Positions 52,996 to 62,708 of a stretch of 64,000 nt of DNA are shown piece by piece. The position numbers and the translations under genes are program-made. Every line of letters starts with the position of its first letter. The first letter of the stretch is position 1. Source of the DNA: Actinomadura macra NBRC 14102 (GTDB taxonomy: Bacteria > Actinomycetota > Actinomycetes > Streptosporangiales > Streptosporangiaceae); the NCBI RefSeq assembly GCF_001552215.1, contig NZ_BCQT01000017.1, positions 186,001 to 250,000 on the forward strand, read 5' to 3'. The notes under the pieces were generated by a model. It was not told the DNA's origin, did no database searches, and saw nothing but the letters and a program-made list of their open reading frames with translations.

Positions 52996-53943
52996 CTATT
53001 GGCGCAGTTCGGCCGTCTCGTCACCTGGCAGGGTGATCGGACGGGTGGGGCGGCGCGCCAGGCCGAGCCGTACGAAGACCTCTGGTGCGCCGACGGTGGC
53101 CCAGAGGGCGGCGAGCGTCTGGACCGCGAACGCCTGCACGGGATGGGAACCGCCGTAGTGCGCGAGCCCGTAGAGGATCACGGCTCCGAGAACCCCCACC
53201 GGAAGGCGTGCCAGGCGCCGCCAAGGTGCACCTCCGGGGTCGAACCAGCCGCGCGCCGACAGGAGGGAGACGCCCGCGAGGATGCCGCAGAGGCCGCCGC
53301 AGGCCGCCGCCACCTCGTTCAGGGTGATAGGGCGGGTGCTGCCGCCCGACCGCTGGATGGCACGCGCCCAGGCATCCGGCCACTGCCACCCTTGGAGCGA
53401 ATGCACGGCGCCCCAGGCCACCCCCACACCGACCAGGGCGATCGCCAGAGCAAGGACCATCTGCACCGCCACGGGACGGCGCGTCCACCAGGGGACGACC
53501 ATCGGTTCCAAGCCCAAGGCGGCGACGAGCAGGACGAGCCCGATGGCCCAGCCCGCGAGGACCTGGCCGGTCGAGTGGACGCCCAGGTACACCCGCGAGA
53601 CGCCGATCAGGACGATGACGACCACGGCGGCGACCCACCCGAGCCGGCGGCGCGTGCGCGTGGCGAAGAAGCCCCAGAAGGCCATCGCGTTCTGCGCATG
53701 GCCGGACGGCATCCCGAAGGAGACCTTCGACTCCCGGCCGGTGACTCCGGGGTCCGTCCAGTACGGGCGGGGCGCGTGGAACATCAGCTTCAGGACGGTG
53801 TTGACCACCGAGCTGAACGAGAGGATGACGGTCGCCCGCGCCGCCAGGCGCGGATCGACGCACCAGTACACCGCCACAAGCAGCGGGATGTAGAACCCGG
53901 CGCTCCCCAGGTACGACATCACGTGCATAAAGGCGGTGAGCAT
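52996..53943 (-). CDS. PAP2-family membrane phosphatase
   Basis: 315 aa with about seven or eight spans. The three-part phosphatase signature is present: KLMFHAPRPYW (motif 1), FGMPSGHAQNAMAFW (motif 2, catalytic His) and GVSRVYLGVHSTGQVLAGW (motif 3, nucleophile His). It belongs to the lipid- or undecaprenyl-phosphate phosphatase type acting on the outer face of the membrane. The C-terminal 130 residues form extra spans not part of the core. It stands between rsmB and rpe, an unusual insertion in that conserved order. Confidence 0.92.
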   Translation of the reverse strand: MLTAFMHVMSYLGSAGFYIPLLVAVYWCVDPRLAARATVILSFSSVVNTVLKLMFHAPRPYWTDPGVTGRESKVSFGMPSGHAQNAMAFWGFFATRTRRRLGWVAAVVVIVLIGVSRVYLGVHSTGQVLAGWAIGLVLLVAALGLEPMVVPWWTRRPVAVQMVLALAIALVGVGVAWGAVHSLQGWQWPDAWARAIQRSGGSTRPITLNEVAAACGGLCGILAGVSLLSARGWFDPGGAPWRRLARLPVGVLGAVILYGLAHYGGSHPVQAFAVQTLAALWATVGAPEVFVRLGLARRPTRPITLPGDETAELRQ

Positions 53944-53954
53944 AGGCCTCCCGG

Positions 53955-55376
53955 TCAGTCCGCCCGGCGGAGGAGGGCAAGGAACATCGCGTCTGTGCCG
54001 TGGCGGTGGGGCCAGAACTGCGCGTACGGCCCTTCGCCCAGTCCAGCGAGCTCCGGGACGGCCGATGTAAGAACTGCCGGCGAATCCAGGCGTTCGACGT
54101 CCTGGCGCGCGCGCAGCACGTCATCTACCACGACCCGTGTCTCGGCCAGGTGCGGCGAGCAGGTGACGTAGGCGACCACCCCGCCCGGACGGACCGAGTC
54201 CAAGGCCCCCGCCAGCAGCGCGCGCTGGAGCGGCCCCAGTTCGGCGACCGCCTCGGGGCCCCGGCGCCAGCGGGCTTCGGGACGGCGGCGGAGCGCGCCC
54301 AGGCCGGTGCAGGGCGCGTCGACCATCACGCGGTCGAACACGCCGGGCCGCCATGCGGGTGCGGTGCCGTCCGCGACAATGATGCCGGCGCGGTCGTCCA
54401 CGGCACGGGCGACCAGCCCTGCCCGGTGGGGTTGGACGTCCGCGGCGAGGAGCCGCGCGTCGCGTTCGGTGGCGAGGGCTGAGAGGAGTCCGGCCTTTCC
54501 GCCAGGGCCTGCACACAGGTCTGCCCAGCGGGTGTCAGGACCGTCCAGCGGGGCTGCTGCAAGCGCCATGGCGACCAGTTGGCTGGCCTCGTCCTGCACG
54601 GCTGCGCGCCCCTCGCGGACGGCCGCGATACCCGCCGGGTCGCCCTCAGGTAGAAGCGCCGCGTAGGGCGAGTAAGGAGACGGCTCCGCACCGGCGTCGT
54701 ACAGCTCGTCCACGGTGGCACGCCCCGGGCGGGCGACGAGCGTCACCCGGGGACGGGCGTTGTCGGCGGCCAGGAGCGCGTCGATCTCCCCACGGTCGGG
54801 GCCCAGGGCGTCTCGGAGGGCCGACACGATCCACTTGGGGTGGCTGTGCGCGACCGACAGGCGGGTGGTCGCGTCCGCGTCGGAGGGCGCGATGATCGCG
54901 AGCCAGGCGTCCATGTCGCGGGCGGCGACCTTGCGCAGGACGGCGTTGGCGAACTTGGCCTGGCCCGGTCCCGAGACCGTGCGGGCCAGTTCCACGGCGG
55001 TTCCGACGGCCGCGTGCGGCGGGATCCGGGTGGCGAGGATCTGGTGGGTGCCGAGCCGCAGCACGTCCAGCAGCGGGGCGTCGACACGGCGCAGCTCGCG
55101 GTCGCTGCACAGGGCGAGGACCGCGTCGTAGGTGCCGCGGCCGCGCAGCGTGCCGTAGGTCAGCTCGGTGGCGAGGGCGGCGTCCCGGCCGGTGAGGCCG
55201 CGGTCGCGCAGCCGTGCGGGCAGCAGCAGGTTCGCGTAGGCGTCACGGGTGGCGACCGCGCGGATGACGTCGAACGCGGTGCGCCGGACCATGTCCTGGG
55301 GACGTCCGGTCTGGCGCGGCCCGCCCGGCCTGCGGGTCTTGTCCCGGTCACCCCGGCGGTTGCGAGTGGGCGGCAT
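53955..55376 (-). CDS. rsmB: 16S rRNA (cytosine-C5)-methyltransferase RsmB
   Basis: 473 aa. A basic tail (PPTRNRRGDRDKTRRPGG) leads to a NusB-like RNA-binding domain (about 30-170: AFDVIRAVATRDAYANLLLP, PPHAAVGTAVELAR). A Rossmann methyltransferase follows, with WADLCAGPGGKAGLLSAL for AdoMet, VMVDAPCTGLGALRRRPE (the catalytic Cys) and YVTCSPHLAETR (the second Cys). It methylates C967 of 16S rRNA. Its ATG overlaps the fmt stop by one base. Confidence 0.95.
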   Translation of the reverse strand: MPPTRNRRGDRDKTRRPGGPRQTGRPQDMVRRTAFDVIRAVATRDAYANLLLPARLRDRGLTGRDAALATELTYGTLRGRGTYDAVLALCSDRELRRVDAPLLDVLRLGTHQILATRIPPHAAVGTAVELARTVSGPGQAKFANAVLRKVAARDMDAWLAIIAPSDADATTRLSVAHSHPKWIVSALRDALGPDRGEIDALLAADNARPRVTLVARPGRATVDELYDAGAEPSPYSPYAALLPEGDPAGIAAVREGRAAVQDEASQLVAMALAAAPLDGPDTRWADLCAGPGGKAGLLSALATERDARLLAADVQPHRAGLVARAVDDRAGIIVADGTAPAWRPGVFDRVMVDAPCTGLGALRRRPEARWRRGPEAVAELGPLQRALLAGALDSVRPGGVVAYVTCSPHLAETRVVVDDVLRARQDVERLDSPAVLTSAVPELAGLGEGPYAQFWPHRHGTDAMFLALLRRAD

Positions 55377-56302
55377 CAGTGCAGCGCGTCCTTACCGATG
55401 AGGTTCACGCCGCGCACCCAGTCGGCGGCGGCCATGCGGCGCTTGCCCTGTGGCTGGACCTCGCCGAGCACGACGGGGTGGGTGGCCGTGCCGACCAGCA
55501 CCTCCTTCTTGCCCGGACGGAGCTCGCCGGGGCTGAGCTTGTCGGCGTCGGGTGCCGGGCGGACGGGACCGAGCTTGACCCGGGTGTCGCGGAAGTTCGT
55601 CCAGGCACCGGGTGCCGGCGTGCAGGCGCGCACCAGCCGGTCGATGTGCTGCGCAGGGGTGCGCCAGTCGACGTGGCCGTCCTCGGGGTTCAGCTTCGCG
55701 GCGGTGGACACCCCCTCGGCGGATTGTGGACGCGGCTCCAGCACGCCCGCCTCGATGCCGTTCATCGTGTCCACCAGGAGGCCCGCGCCGGCGACCGCCA
55801 GGCGGCCCAGCAGTTCGCCGGTGGTGTCGGTCGGACGGATGGGCTCGGTGAGCACGCCGTAGACCGGGCCGGTGTCCAAGCCCTCCTCGATCTCGAACGT
55901 GGCCGCGCCGGTCATGTCGTCGCCGTGCAGGATCGCGCGCTGGACGGGAGCGGCGCCGCGCCAGGCGGGCAGCAGCGAGAAGTGCAGGTTCACCCAGCCA
56001 TACCGGGGGATGTCCAGCGCCTCGCGGGGCAGCAGCGCGCCGTAGGCGACGACCGGGCAGCAGTCGGGCGCGATGACCCGCAGCCGGTCGAGGAATTCGG
56101 GATCGCGCGCCTTGGCGGGCTTGAGCACCTCCACGCCCGCCTCGGCGGCCCGCGCGCCGACCGGGCTGGCCACCAGATGGCGTCCGCGGCCCGCGGGCGC
56201 GTCCGGGCGGGTCACGACGGCCGCGACCTCGTGCGAGGACGCCAGCAGCGCGTTCAGGGACGGCAGTGCCGTCTCGGGGGTCCCGGCGAAGACGAGCCTC
56301 AC
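55376..56302 (-). CDS. fmt: Methionyl-tRNA formyltransferase
   Basis: 308 aa from a GTG. It formylates initiator Met-tRNA using 10-formyl-THF. The catalytic triad Asn-His-Asp is seen as N105 and H107 in VNLHFSLLPAWRGAAPVQRA and D144 in EGLDTGPVYG. The C-terminal tRNA-binding domain (about 205-308) includes ALLVGTATHPVVLGEVQPQG-like beta strands (VLVGTATHPVVLGE). It follows def with no gap and overlaps rsmB by one base: the classic def-fmt-rsmB unit. Confidence 0.97.
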   Translation of the reverse strand: MRLVFAGTPETALPSLNALLASSHEVAAVVTRPDAPAGRGRHLVASPVGARAAEAGVEVLKPAKARDPEFLDRLRVIAPDCCPVVAYGALLPREALDIPRYGWVNLHFSLLPAWRGAAPVQRAILHGDDMTGAATFEIEEGLDTGPVYGVLTEPIRPTDTTGELLGRLAVAGAGLLVDTMNGIEAGVLEPRPQSAEGVSTAAKLNPEDGHVDWRTPAQHIDRLVRACTPAPGAWTNFRDTRVKLGPVRPAPDADKLSPGELRPGKKEVLVGTATHPVVLGEVQPQGKRRMAAADWVRGVNLIGKDALH

Positions 56303-56848
56303 TCAGATCGCCTTCCCGAAGGTCCGGTGCGGCGACTCCTTCACCACGGGTGCCGGGTCGCCGAACCACTCGGCCTCCCGGATCGCCTTCATCGCCGCCT
56401 TGCGCTGCTCGGCGTCCATCCGGTCGATGAAGATGATGCCGTCGAGGTGGTCGGTCTCGTGCTGGACGCAGCGGGCCAGCAGGTCCGTGCCCTCCAGCGT
56501 GATCGGCTCACCGTGCATGTTGTAGCCCTTGGCGACCGCGCTCACCGACCGGGGGGTGGGGAACGCCAGCCCGGGCAGGGACAGGCAGCCCTCGTCGCCG
56601 GTCTCCTGCTCGTCCGACAGGTCCAGGGTGGGGTTGACCACGTGCCCGAGACGGTCGTCGACGTAGTAGGTGAACACCCGCAGGCCCACGCCGAGCTGCG
56701 GCGCGGCCAGGCCGGCGCCGGGAGCGTCGATCATCGTGTCGGTGAGGTCCTTGACGAGCTGGCGCAGCTCCTTGTCGAAGTCCTTCACCGGCTCAGCGGG
56801 CGTGCGCAGCACAGGGTCGCCGAAGAGGCGGATGGGCTTGACGGCCAA
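56303..56848 (-). CDS. def: Peptide deformylase
   Basis: 181 aa from an unusual TTG at 56848, supported by GGAG 6 nt upstream. It removes the formyl group from nascent proteins. All three active-site motifs are intact: GAGLAAPQ (44-51), EGCLSLPG (86-93, metal Cys88) and QHETDHLDG (129-137, metal His130 and His134, catalytic Glu131). It abuts fmt and pairs functionally with it. Confidence 0.97.
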   Translation of the reverse strand: MAVKPIRLFGDPVLRTPAEPVKDFDKELRQLVKDLTDTMIDAPGAGLAAPQLGVGLRVFTYYVDDRLGHVVNPTLDLSDEQETGDEGCLSLPGLAFPTPRSVSAVAKGYNMHGEPITLEGTDLLARCVQHETDHLDGIIFIDRMDAEQRKAAMKAIREAEWFGDPAPVVKESPHRTFGKAI

Positions 56849-56929
56849 CGAGGGCTCCGTTTTCTGCGGTGTCTTCTTCGATGGGTCGCTGTGGATGCGA
56901 CTCCAGTCTACGGAGGGGGCATGGGTACC

Positions 56930-58741
56930 TCACACGCCGCCGCGCGCCCCCCGGCGCGCTGAGCGCGCCTTGTAGGCGGCGGTACGCGCGGCCTTGGCGG
57001 TCGCCTTGTCGGGATGGTGATCGCCCAGAGCCTCCAGAACGTCCGCCACGTCGGTGTGCTGGGTCCGCCACAGTTCATCGATCATGGCCACCAGCTCGGC
57101 CCCCGGCGGCGCGTCGGCCAGGGCGGCCTCGACCGCCTCGGCGGGTTCGGCGGTCTCCAGCATCCCGGCGACGGTGTCGACGAACACCCAGAGGTACTCC
57201 TCCCGGGCCAGTTCTCGCCCGGACGGGTCGTCCACGGCGTTCAGCCACAGGACGGCATAGGGCGACACGAGAGGGTGCTCTCTAGCCGCACGGACCACCA
57301 GGGCGGCCTCGGGGCCGATCCGGTGCAGGACGGCGGCGGCGAGGTTGCGGGCGCCCGGGCCGCCGGTGCGCATCACGTCCAGAAGGTCGGCGGCGGCGTC
57401 CTTGGCGTCATGGGTGGCCAGCCAGCCCGTGATCTCCTCGTCCGCGGTGTCGGGACGGTGCCAGGTGAGGCCCTCGACCAGCGCGGCGGCCGGTGCGCCG
57501 GCCAGCTCGCCGACCAGGGGCGCGGTGAAGCCGTCCGCGAGCAGCAGTTCCCGGACGCCCCACACGCCCAGCGGGGTGAGTGCGCACCCCCCGTCACCTG
57601 CGGGCGTGAGGACACCCCACTCCTCCAGAGTGGCCAGTTCCAGGGAGAACGCGTCGTTCACCAGCGCGGACATGGCGTCCTGGTCGGAGAAGTCGTAGCT
57701 CTCGGCGACATGGTCGCGCAGCGCTTCGAGCAGTTCCCCCGGCGGGGTCGGCTCCTCCTGCTCGTACAGGTGGATGAGTACGCCGGTCAGCTCGTTCTGG
57801 ACGAGCTCGATCGCGTCGAGCCCGTCCTCGGGGTCGTGCTCGGGCACCACGACGGCGTCGAACAGCGGAAGCCAGGCCGCCAGCAGCGCCGCGTCGTCGG
57901 CCGACCGCAGGCCGGCCAGCGCCGGACCGGGCGCGGCGGCGCCGCCCTCGGCCGTGATCACCTCCGCCTCGACGGCGGCCCACCACAGCCGCTCCAGCGC
58001 GGCCTCGTCCTCGACCTGGCCGGAGGCGCGCGGGGTCTCCAGGCCGAGCGCGCGCCTGGCCTCCCGCGCATCGGCCTCGGTGAGCTGGTCGTGCTCGGTG
58101 AGCGGCCGCTCGCCCGTCCACTCCGCCAGCGCGAGCACCTGCCCGGTCAGTGCGGACGCGCGGGCGGCCGCGGCGAGTTCGGCCTCCGGCGCCAGCCGGA
58201 CGGGCGGGACGACCAGTTCCTCGGTCTGCCGCAGGTACTCATCGGTGCGGGCGTAACGCTCGTCCTCGGGCAGCGCCTCGAACTCGCGGACCCACGCCTC
58301 GACGGCGTCCTGGTCGTCCAGGGCGACGCCGTCGGCCCGCATGAGCCCGGCGATGACCTCGGCCGCGACCTGCCGCTCGGCGGTGTCGGCCTCGGCGACC
58401 ACCGCGGCGAACTCGGGGCCGGCCCGCTCCACCTCGGCCGCCAGCTCGGCCGCCGCGGCGGCGGGCACCGCACCGGTGTCGCGCAGGAACGCCACGAGAC
58501 CGCGCAGGGTGTCCAGGACGGCGGGGACCTCGTCCGTGCCGGCGACCACCGACTCGGGGAACACCTCCAGCAGCAGTTCGCGGACGCCCTCCGGGGTCAG
58601 CTCGCCCAGCCCGGTGAGGCCCATCTCCTCCCGGACGAGGTCGAGCAGGAGCCGCGCTCCCTGCTCGTCGAGCGCCTCGCCGTGCTCGTCCGCCCACAGC
58701 CGCAGCTCGCCCGCGGTCGTCTCCACCCAATTGTCGGCCAC
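56930..58741 (-). CDS. Large acidic helical protein of unknown function between def and priA
   Basis: 603 aa from a GTG at 58741. It is rich in Glu, Asp, Ala and Leu with almost no cysteine, and appears wholly alpha-helical. It has no signal peptide or membrane span. The C-terminal third (LLDVMRTGGPGARNLAAAVL, EYLWVFVDTVAGMLETA, DVADVLEALGDHHPDKATAKAA) looks like HEAT-type repeats and ends in a basic tail (KARSARRGARGGV). No catalytic motif is visible. It separates def from priA, which are adjacent in many other actinobacteria. A role in protein or nucleic-acid scaffolding can only be guessed. Confidence 0.8.
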   Translation of the reverse strand: MADNWVETTAGELRLWADEHGEALDEQGARLLLDLVREEMGLTGLGELTPEGVRELLLEVFPESVVAGTDEVPAVLDTLRGLVAFLRDTGAVPAAAAAELAAEVERAGPEFAAVVAEADTAERQVAAEVIAGLMRADGVALDDQDAVEAWVREFEALPEDERYARTDEYLRQTEELVVPPVRLAPEAELAAAARASALTGQVLALAEWTGERPLTEHDQLTEADAREARRALGLETPRASGQVEDEAALERLWWAAVEAEVITAEGGAAAPGPALAGLRSADDAALLAAWLPLFDAVVVPEHDPEDGLDAIELVQNELTGVLIHLYEQEEPTPPGELLEALRDHVAESYDFSDQDAMSALVNDAFSLELATLEEWGVLTPAGDGGCALTPLGVWGVRELLLADGFTAPLVGELAGAPAAALVEGLTWHRPDTADEEITGWLATHDAKDAAADLLDVMRTGGPGARNLAAAVLHRIGPEAALVVRAAREHPLVSPYAVLWLNAVDDPSGRELAREEYLWVFVDTVAGMLETAEPAEAVEAALADAPPGAELVAMIDELWRTQHTDVADVLEALGDHHPDKATAKAARTAAYKARSARRGARGGV

Positions 58742-58757
58742 GCGAGAACCTTATTGG

Positions 58758-60872
58758 TCAGATCAGCTCCAGGGGGTCGATCTGAACACGTACGGTTTCT
58801 GCCACTTTGCGTGCGCTGCGAACACCTTGCGCCTCCTTCAGCGCGCGAGCCAGCGCGGATCCGGCGGCCCTCGGCACGCGGATCAGCGCACGCTCCTTCT
58901 CCGGCCCGTCTGCGGTACCCGTCGGAGAGACGGGGACGGGGCCGAGCACCTCCGCCCCATCGGGCAGTCGAGTGTCTGCCAAGAGCGCCCGTATGGCCGC
59001 CGGAGATGCCGTGAGCGACGCCATCCGCGCGGCCGGGGGGAAACCCACCTCCCGGCGCTCCGCCAGCTCGCGTTCCGCATAGGTGACCGGATCCCATCGG
59101 ACGAGTGCCTGTACGGCCGGAAGGGACCCCTCCGCCGCCACCACCACGGGACATTGGGCACGCACGAGCGACGCCGCGTTCATCCACCGTCGGAGCGTTT
59201 CCTCTCCGGCGCGCAGGTCGGGGCGCCCCAGCAGTACCCAGCCGTCCAGCAGGAGCGCGGCCGTGTACCCGCCTTCGGCGGACGGCTCCGCGCCCGGTGT
59301 GGAGACCACCAGGGCCCGTTCCGCGCCGACTTCGTCAAGGATCGCCTCCCTCCCCGACGTGCGGACCTGCACACCGGGGAACGCTCTACCCAGCTCCTCG
59401 GCCGTGCGCTTGGCGCCCACCACCACGGCCCGCACCTGGAAGAACCCGCACTCGGGACAGTGCCAGTCGCCTGCGATTCGGCCGCACCACCGGCAGTACG
59501 GTGCGCCATGGGAGGACGGGAGCGCCAGCGGCCCCTGGCAGGCCACGCACTGGGCGAGCGTGCGGCACCGCCCGCACGCGATGCCCGGCACGTAACCGCG
59601 CCTGGGTACCTGCACCAGCACCGGACCGTCCTCCAGTGCGCCGCGGGCGGCCTCGAACGCCACGTTCGGCAGCCGCGCCGTACGGGCGGCTGCATCACGA
59701 GCGAGCTGCCCGTCCTCCCCTACGTAGCGGACGCGGGGCATCGCCGCCCTGACACGCACCCTGTCGGCGGCCAGGGAGTGGGCCCAGCCGCTCTCCACCA
59801 ACTGGGTGGCATCCGTGGTTCGGGTGAAGCCGCCGAACAGCGCCCCCGCACCCGCCCTGTGCGCGCGCAGCGCCAGCACCTCACGCGGGTGTGGATACGG
59901 GGCGTGCGGTTCGGCATGCACATCGTCACCGTCGTCCCACAGCACGACCAGCCCCAGATCGGCGACCGGCGCGAACATCGCCGCCCGCGTCCCGACCACC
60001 GCGCGCGCCGAGCCGCGCAGCACGGCCAGCCACCGGCGGTACCGCTCGGCGGGGCCCAGCTCAGCCGTCAGCGCGACGTGCCGCCCCTCCCCCAGCTCGG
60101 CCTCCAGCGCCGCGTCCACGCGTGCGACGTCGCGTCCGTCCGCCACCACGATCAGCGCGCCGCGCCCGGCTTCGAGGACGACCGCCACGGCCCGCGCGAT
60201 GGCTGCCGCCCACCGCGGGCCGGGCAGCGCCGTCCAGACCGCCCTGGGCGCTCTGCCGGACTCCAACGCGGCCAAGAACGAGGCCCCCGCCGGATACTCC
60301 TCCCAGACCCCTGCCCGCAGCCCGCCCTCCTCCGCCGGGCCCTCCACCGAGTCCTCCGCCTCCTGGACGGGCTCGGCTTCCACGCGCGCATGGCGGGGCG
60401 GGACGGCCAGGCGGATCACGTCGGCGAACGTGCCCGCATAGCGGTCGGCGACCTCGCGGGCCAGCGCCACGATCTCCGGGGTGAGGACGGGCTCGGACGA
60501 GGTCACCCGCTCCAGGAAGGACAGGCGGCCCTCGTGGTCGCTCTCGCCGACCCGCTCCAGCAGGAACCCGTCAACGAGTTGACCGGCGAAACGCACCCGG
60601 ACCCGGCACCCAGGGACGGCCTTGGCGGCGAGCTCCGACGGCACCAGATAGTCGAAGGGGCGGTCCAGATGCGGAAGGGACATGTCGACGGCGATCCTGG
60701 CGACGGGCAGGGCGTCGGCGGGGCGTCGCGTACCCTTCTTTCCCTTGTCCGCGGGCTTCTTGTCGCGGGCCGCCTTCCCGTCCGCCGGCTTCGCCGCGGG
60801 AACCCGGGGGATGTCGTCCAGCCCCGGGATCAGCCCCGTGGTCAGCTCCGCTCCCCCGCCGTCCTTGGTCAC
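58758..60872 (-). CDS. priA: PriA-like primosomal protein, apparently without helicase activity
   Basis: 704 aa from a GTG. An N-terminal 3'-DNA-binding domain follows a Lys-rich linker (ARIAVDMSLPHLDRPFDYLV, AVPGCRVRVRFAGQLVDGFL). The helicase core then appears with altered motifs: where E. coli has the GxTGSGKTE Walker A, here there is PGPRWAAAIARAVAVVL, and the DEEH box reads VVLWDDGDD. The zinc-binding cysteines are kept (GIACGRCRTLAQCVACQG, CRWCGRIAGDWHCPECG). Actinobacterial PriA proteins are commonly annotated as probable non-helicase replication-restart proteins for this reason. It is divergent from the membrane protein gene. Confidence 0.92.
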   Translation of the reverse strand: MTKDGGGAELTTGLIPGLDDIPRVPAAKPADGKAARDKKPADKGKKGTRRPADALPVARIAVDMSLPHLDRPFDYLVPSELAAKAVPGCRVRVRFAGQLVDGFLLERVGESDHEGRLSFLERVTSSEPVLTPEIVALAREVADRYAGTFADVIRLAVPPRHARVEAEPVQEAEDSVEGPAEEGGLRAGVWEEYPAGASFLAALESGRAPRAVWTALPGPRWAAAIARAVAVVLEAGRGALIVVADGRDVARVDAALEAELGEGRHVALTAELGPAERYRRWLAVLRGSARAVVGTRAAMFAPVADLGLVVLWDDGDDVHAEPHAPYPHPREVLALRAHRAGAGALFGGFTRTTDATQLVESGWAHSLAADRVRVRAAMPRVRYVGEDGQLARDAAARTARLPNVAFEAARGALEDGPVLVQVPRRGYVPGIACGRCRTLAQCVACQGPLALPSSHGAPYCRWCGRIAGDWHCPECGFFQVRAVVVGAKRTAEELGRAFPGVQVRTSGREAILDEVGAERALVVSTPGAEPSAEGGYTAALLLDGWVLLGRPDLRAGEETLRRWMNAASLVRAQCPVVVAAEGSLPAVQALVRWDPVTYAERELAERREVGFPPAARMASLTASPAAIRALLADTRLPDGAEVLGPVPVSPTGTADGPEKERALIRVPRAAGSALARALKEAQGVRSARKVAETVRVQIDPLELI

Positions 60873-61008
60873 GTCCCCGTCCTACCAGATCAACCCGACA
60901 GTCATCGGCGCGCGCTAGTCTGAGTGGTCCGCTCAGGGGGCCAGGTGAACGCCGGACCGTCGTCCGGCGCCCGCGCCCCTCGCCGTCCGACGAGTCCGTG
61001 CAGGCGAT

Positions 61009-62691
61009 GTGACCACAGCACATACCCCAGAACGGACGGACGCACCGGTCCCGAAGGGGCCGTCGCGCCGTCCTCCACGTCCATCCCTGCCCTCTGCATG
61101 GCGGCGGTGGGCGAATCCGCGCCACCCCGTGGTGGCGGCCACCGTCGCCGCCGCCGTGATGCACCTGGTGTGGGCGCTCGTCCTCGCCACCGAGGGCGGC
61201 GACCTGGCCGCCCAGGCCGCCTGGACCGATTTCGCCTGGAAGCACCCCGACACGGCCTACAACTTCGCCTGGTACGGCGGGATGCACCCCGCCTCCTACA
61301 GCGTCCTGTCGCCCTACCTGATGGCCGTGTTCGGGATCAGAACCGTCGCGGTCGTGACGGGCACGCTCTCGGCGACGCTGACGGCGTACCTGCTGAGGCG
61401 CTTCCGCGCACCGGTCGCGCTGCCCGCCGCGCTGTGGGCGGCGTTCGCGCTTTCCTGCAACAGCGCGTCCGGGCGGGTCACGTTCAGCCTCGGCATGCTG
61501 TTCGCGCTCGCGGCGACGATCGTCGTGTTCACCGACCGCGGGACCCCGGCGCTGCGCGCGGCGGGCATGGTCGCCCTCGGCCTGCTGGCCACCCTCGCCA
61601 GCCCGGTGGCCGGGCTGTTCCTCATGGTGCTGGCCGCCGCGCTCATCCTCACCGGGCGGCGCCGCGCCGGGATCTGCCTCGCGGCGGGCCCACCGCTGGT
61701 GGTCGGCACGACGAGCCTGCTGTTCCCGTTCAGCGGAGTCCAGCCGATCTCGCTCACCGCGATCGTGCTCCCCGCGATCACCAGCGTCATCGCCGTGCTG
61801 GTGTGCGCCCCGCGCGAATGGAAGATCATCCGGATCTCGGCGGCGGTCTACCTCGCCGGCATCGCGCTGACCTGGCTCGTCCCCTCGCCCGTCGGCAGCA
61901 ACGTCGAGCGGCTGTCGCTGCTGTTCGGCGGCATGATCCTGCTATCGGCGGTGGCGCGCGCACACGGGCGGGTACGGATCGCCGTGCTGTCGGTGGCGTT
62001 CATCGTCACCGCGTCCTGGCAGGTCGTGAAGCCCGTGGACGACGTGATCCACACCGAGCCCGCCGCGGCGGCCGCCCGGCACGCCCGCGGGCTGATCGCG
62101 GAGATGGACGCGCTCGGCGCCGACGAGTCCCGCATCGAGGTCGTCCCGCTGCGCTCGCACTGGGAGGCGGCCGGGTTGAGCCGCCACTTCATCCTCGCGC
62201 GCGGCTGGAACCGGCAGGTCGACGCCGAGCGCCACTCGCTGTTCTACGAGGAGGGCGCGCTCACCGCCGACTCCTACCGCGCCTGGCTGCACAAGTGGGC
62301 GGTGCACTACGTCGTCCTGCCCGAGCAGGAGGTCGACTGGTCCGCTCGGGACGAGGCCGCGATCGTGGAGGCCGGGCAGCCGTACCTGACGGAGGTCTGG
62401 AGCGACGAGCACTGGCGCCTGTTCCGCGTGTCGCGGACCACACCGCTGGCCGACCGCCCGGCCGAGATCAAGCACATCAACTCCGGCGAGATGGTCATCG
62501 ACATGCCCGCCGCAGGCACGGCCCTGGTACGCATCGCCTGGTCGCCCTGGCTCAGCATTGCCGGCAAGGGCGGCGCCACCGGCTGCCTGGCGCGCGCGGG
62601 CGAGTTCGTCCAGATGAGCGTCAGGGGTCCTGGCCGCTACACCATCGCCGCGCGGTACGGCCTCCACCGAGGCAACCACTGCAAGAGCTGA
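61009..62691 (+). CDS. Large integral membrane protein, glycosyltransferase-C-like, unknown function
   Basis: 560 aa from a GTG. A basic cytoplasmic head (residues 1-35) is followed by about 10-11 membrane spans up to residue 345 (VAATVAAAVMHLVWALVLAT, LLATLASPVAGLFLMVLAAAL). A soluble C-terminal domain of about 200 residues comes next (IEVVPLRSHWEAAGLSRHFI, WAVHYVVLPEQEVDW). The first loop (TDFAWKHPDTAYNFAWYGGM) carries an acidic pair as GT-C enzymes do. It may be a polyprenol-sugar-dependent transferase of the cell envelope. It converges on metK across a strong terminator. Confidence 0.78.
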   Translation: MTTAHTPERTDAPVPKGPSRRPPRPSLPSAWRRWANPRHPVVAATVAAAVMHLVWALVLATEGGDLAAQAAWTDFAWKHPDTAYNFAWYGGMHPASYSVLSPYLMAVFGIRTVAVVTGTLSATLTAYLLRRFRAPVALPAALWAAFALSCNSASGRVTFSLGMLFALAATIVVFTDRGTPALRAAGMVALGLLATLASPVAGLFLMVLAAALILTGRRRAGICLAAGPPLVVGTTSLLFPFSGVQPISLTAIVLPAITSVIAVLVCAPREWKIIRISAAVYLAGIALTWLVPSPVGSNVERLSLLFGGMILLSAVARAHGRVRIAVLSVAFIVTASWQVVKPVDDVIHTEPAAAAARHARGLIAEMDALGADESRIEVVPLRSHWEAAGLSRHFILARGWNRQVDAERHSLFYEEGALTADSYRAWLHKWAVHYVVLPEQEVDWSARDEAAIVEAGQPYLTEVWSDEHWRLFRVSRTTPLADRPAEIKHINSGEMVIDMPAAGTALVRIAWSPWLSIAGKGGATGCLARAGEFVQMSVRGPGRYTIAARYGLHRGNHCKS

Positions 62692-62708
62692 GACGCTCGA
62701 CGAACATC

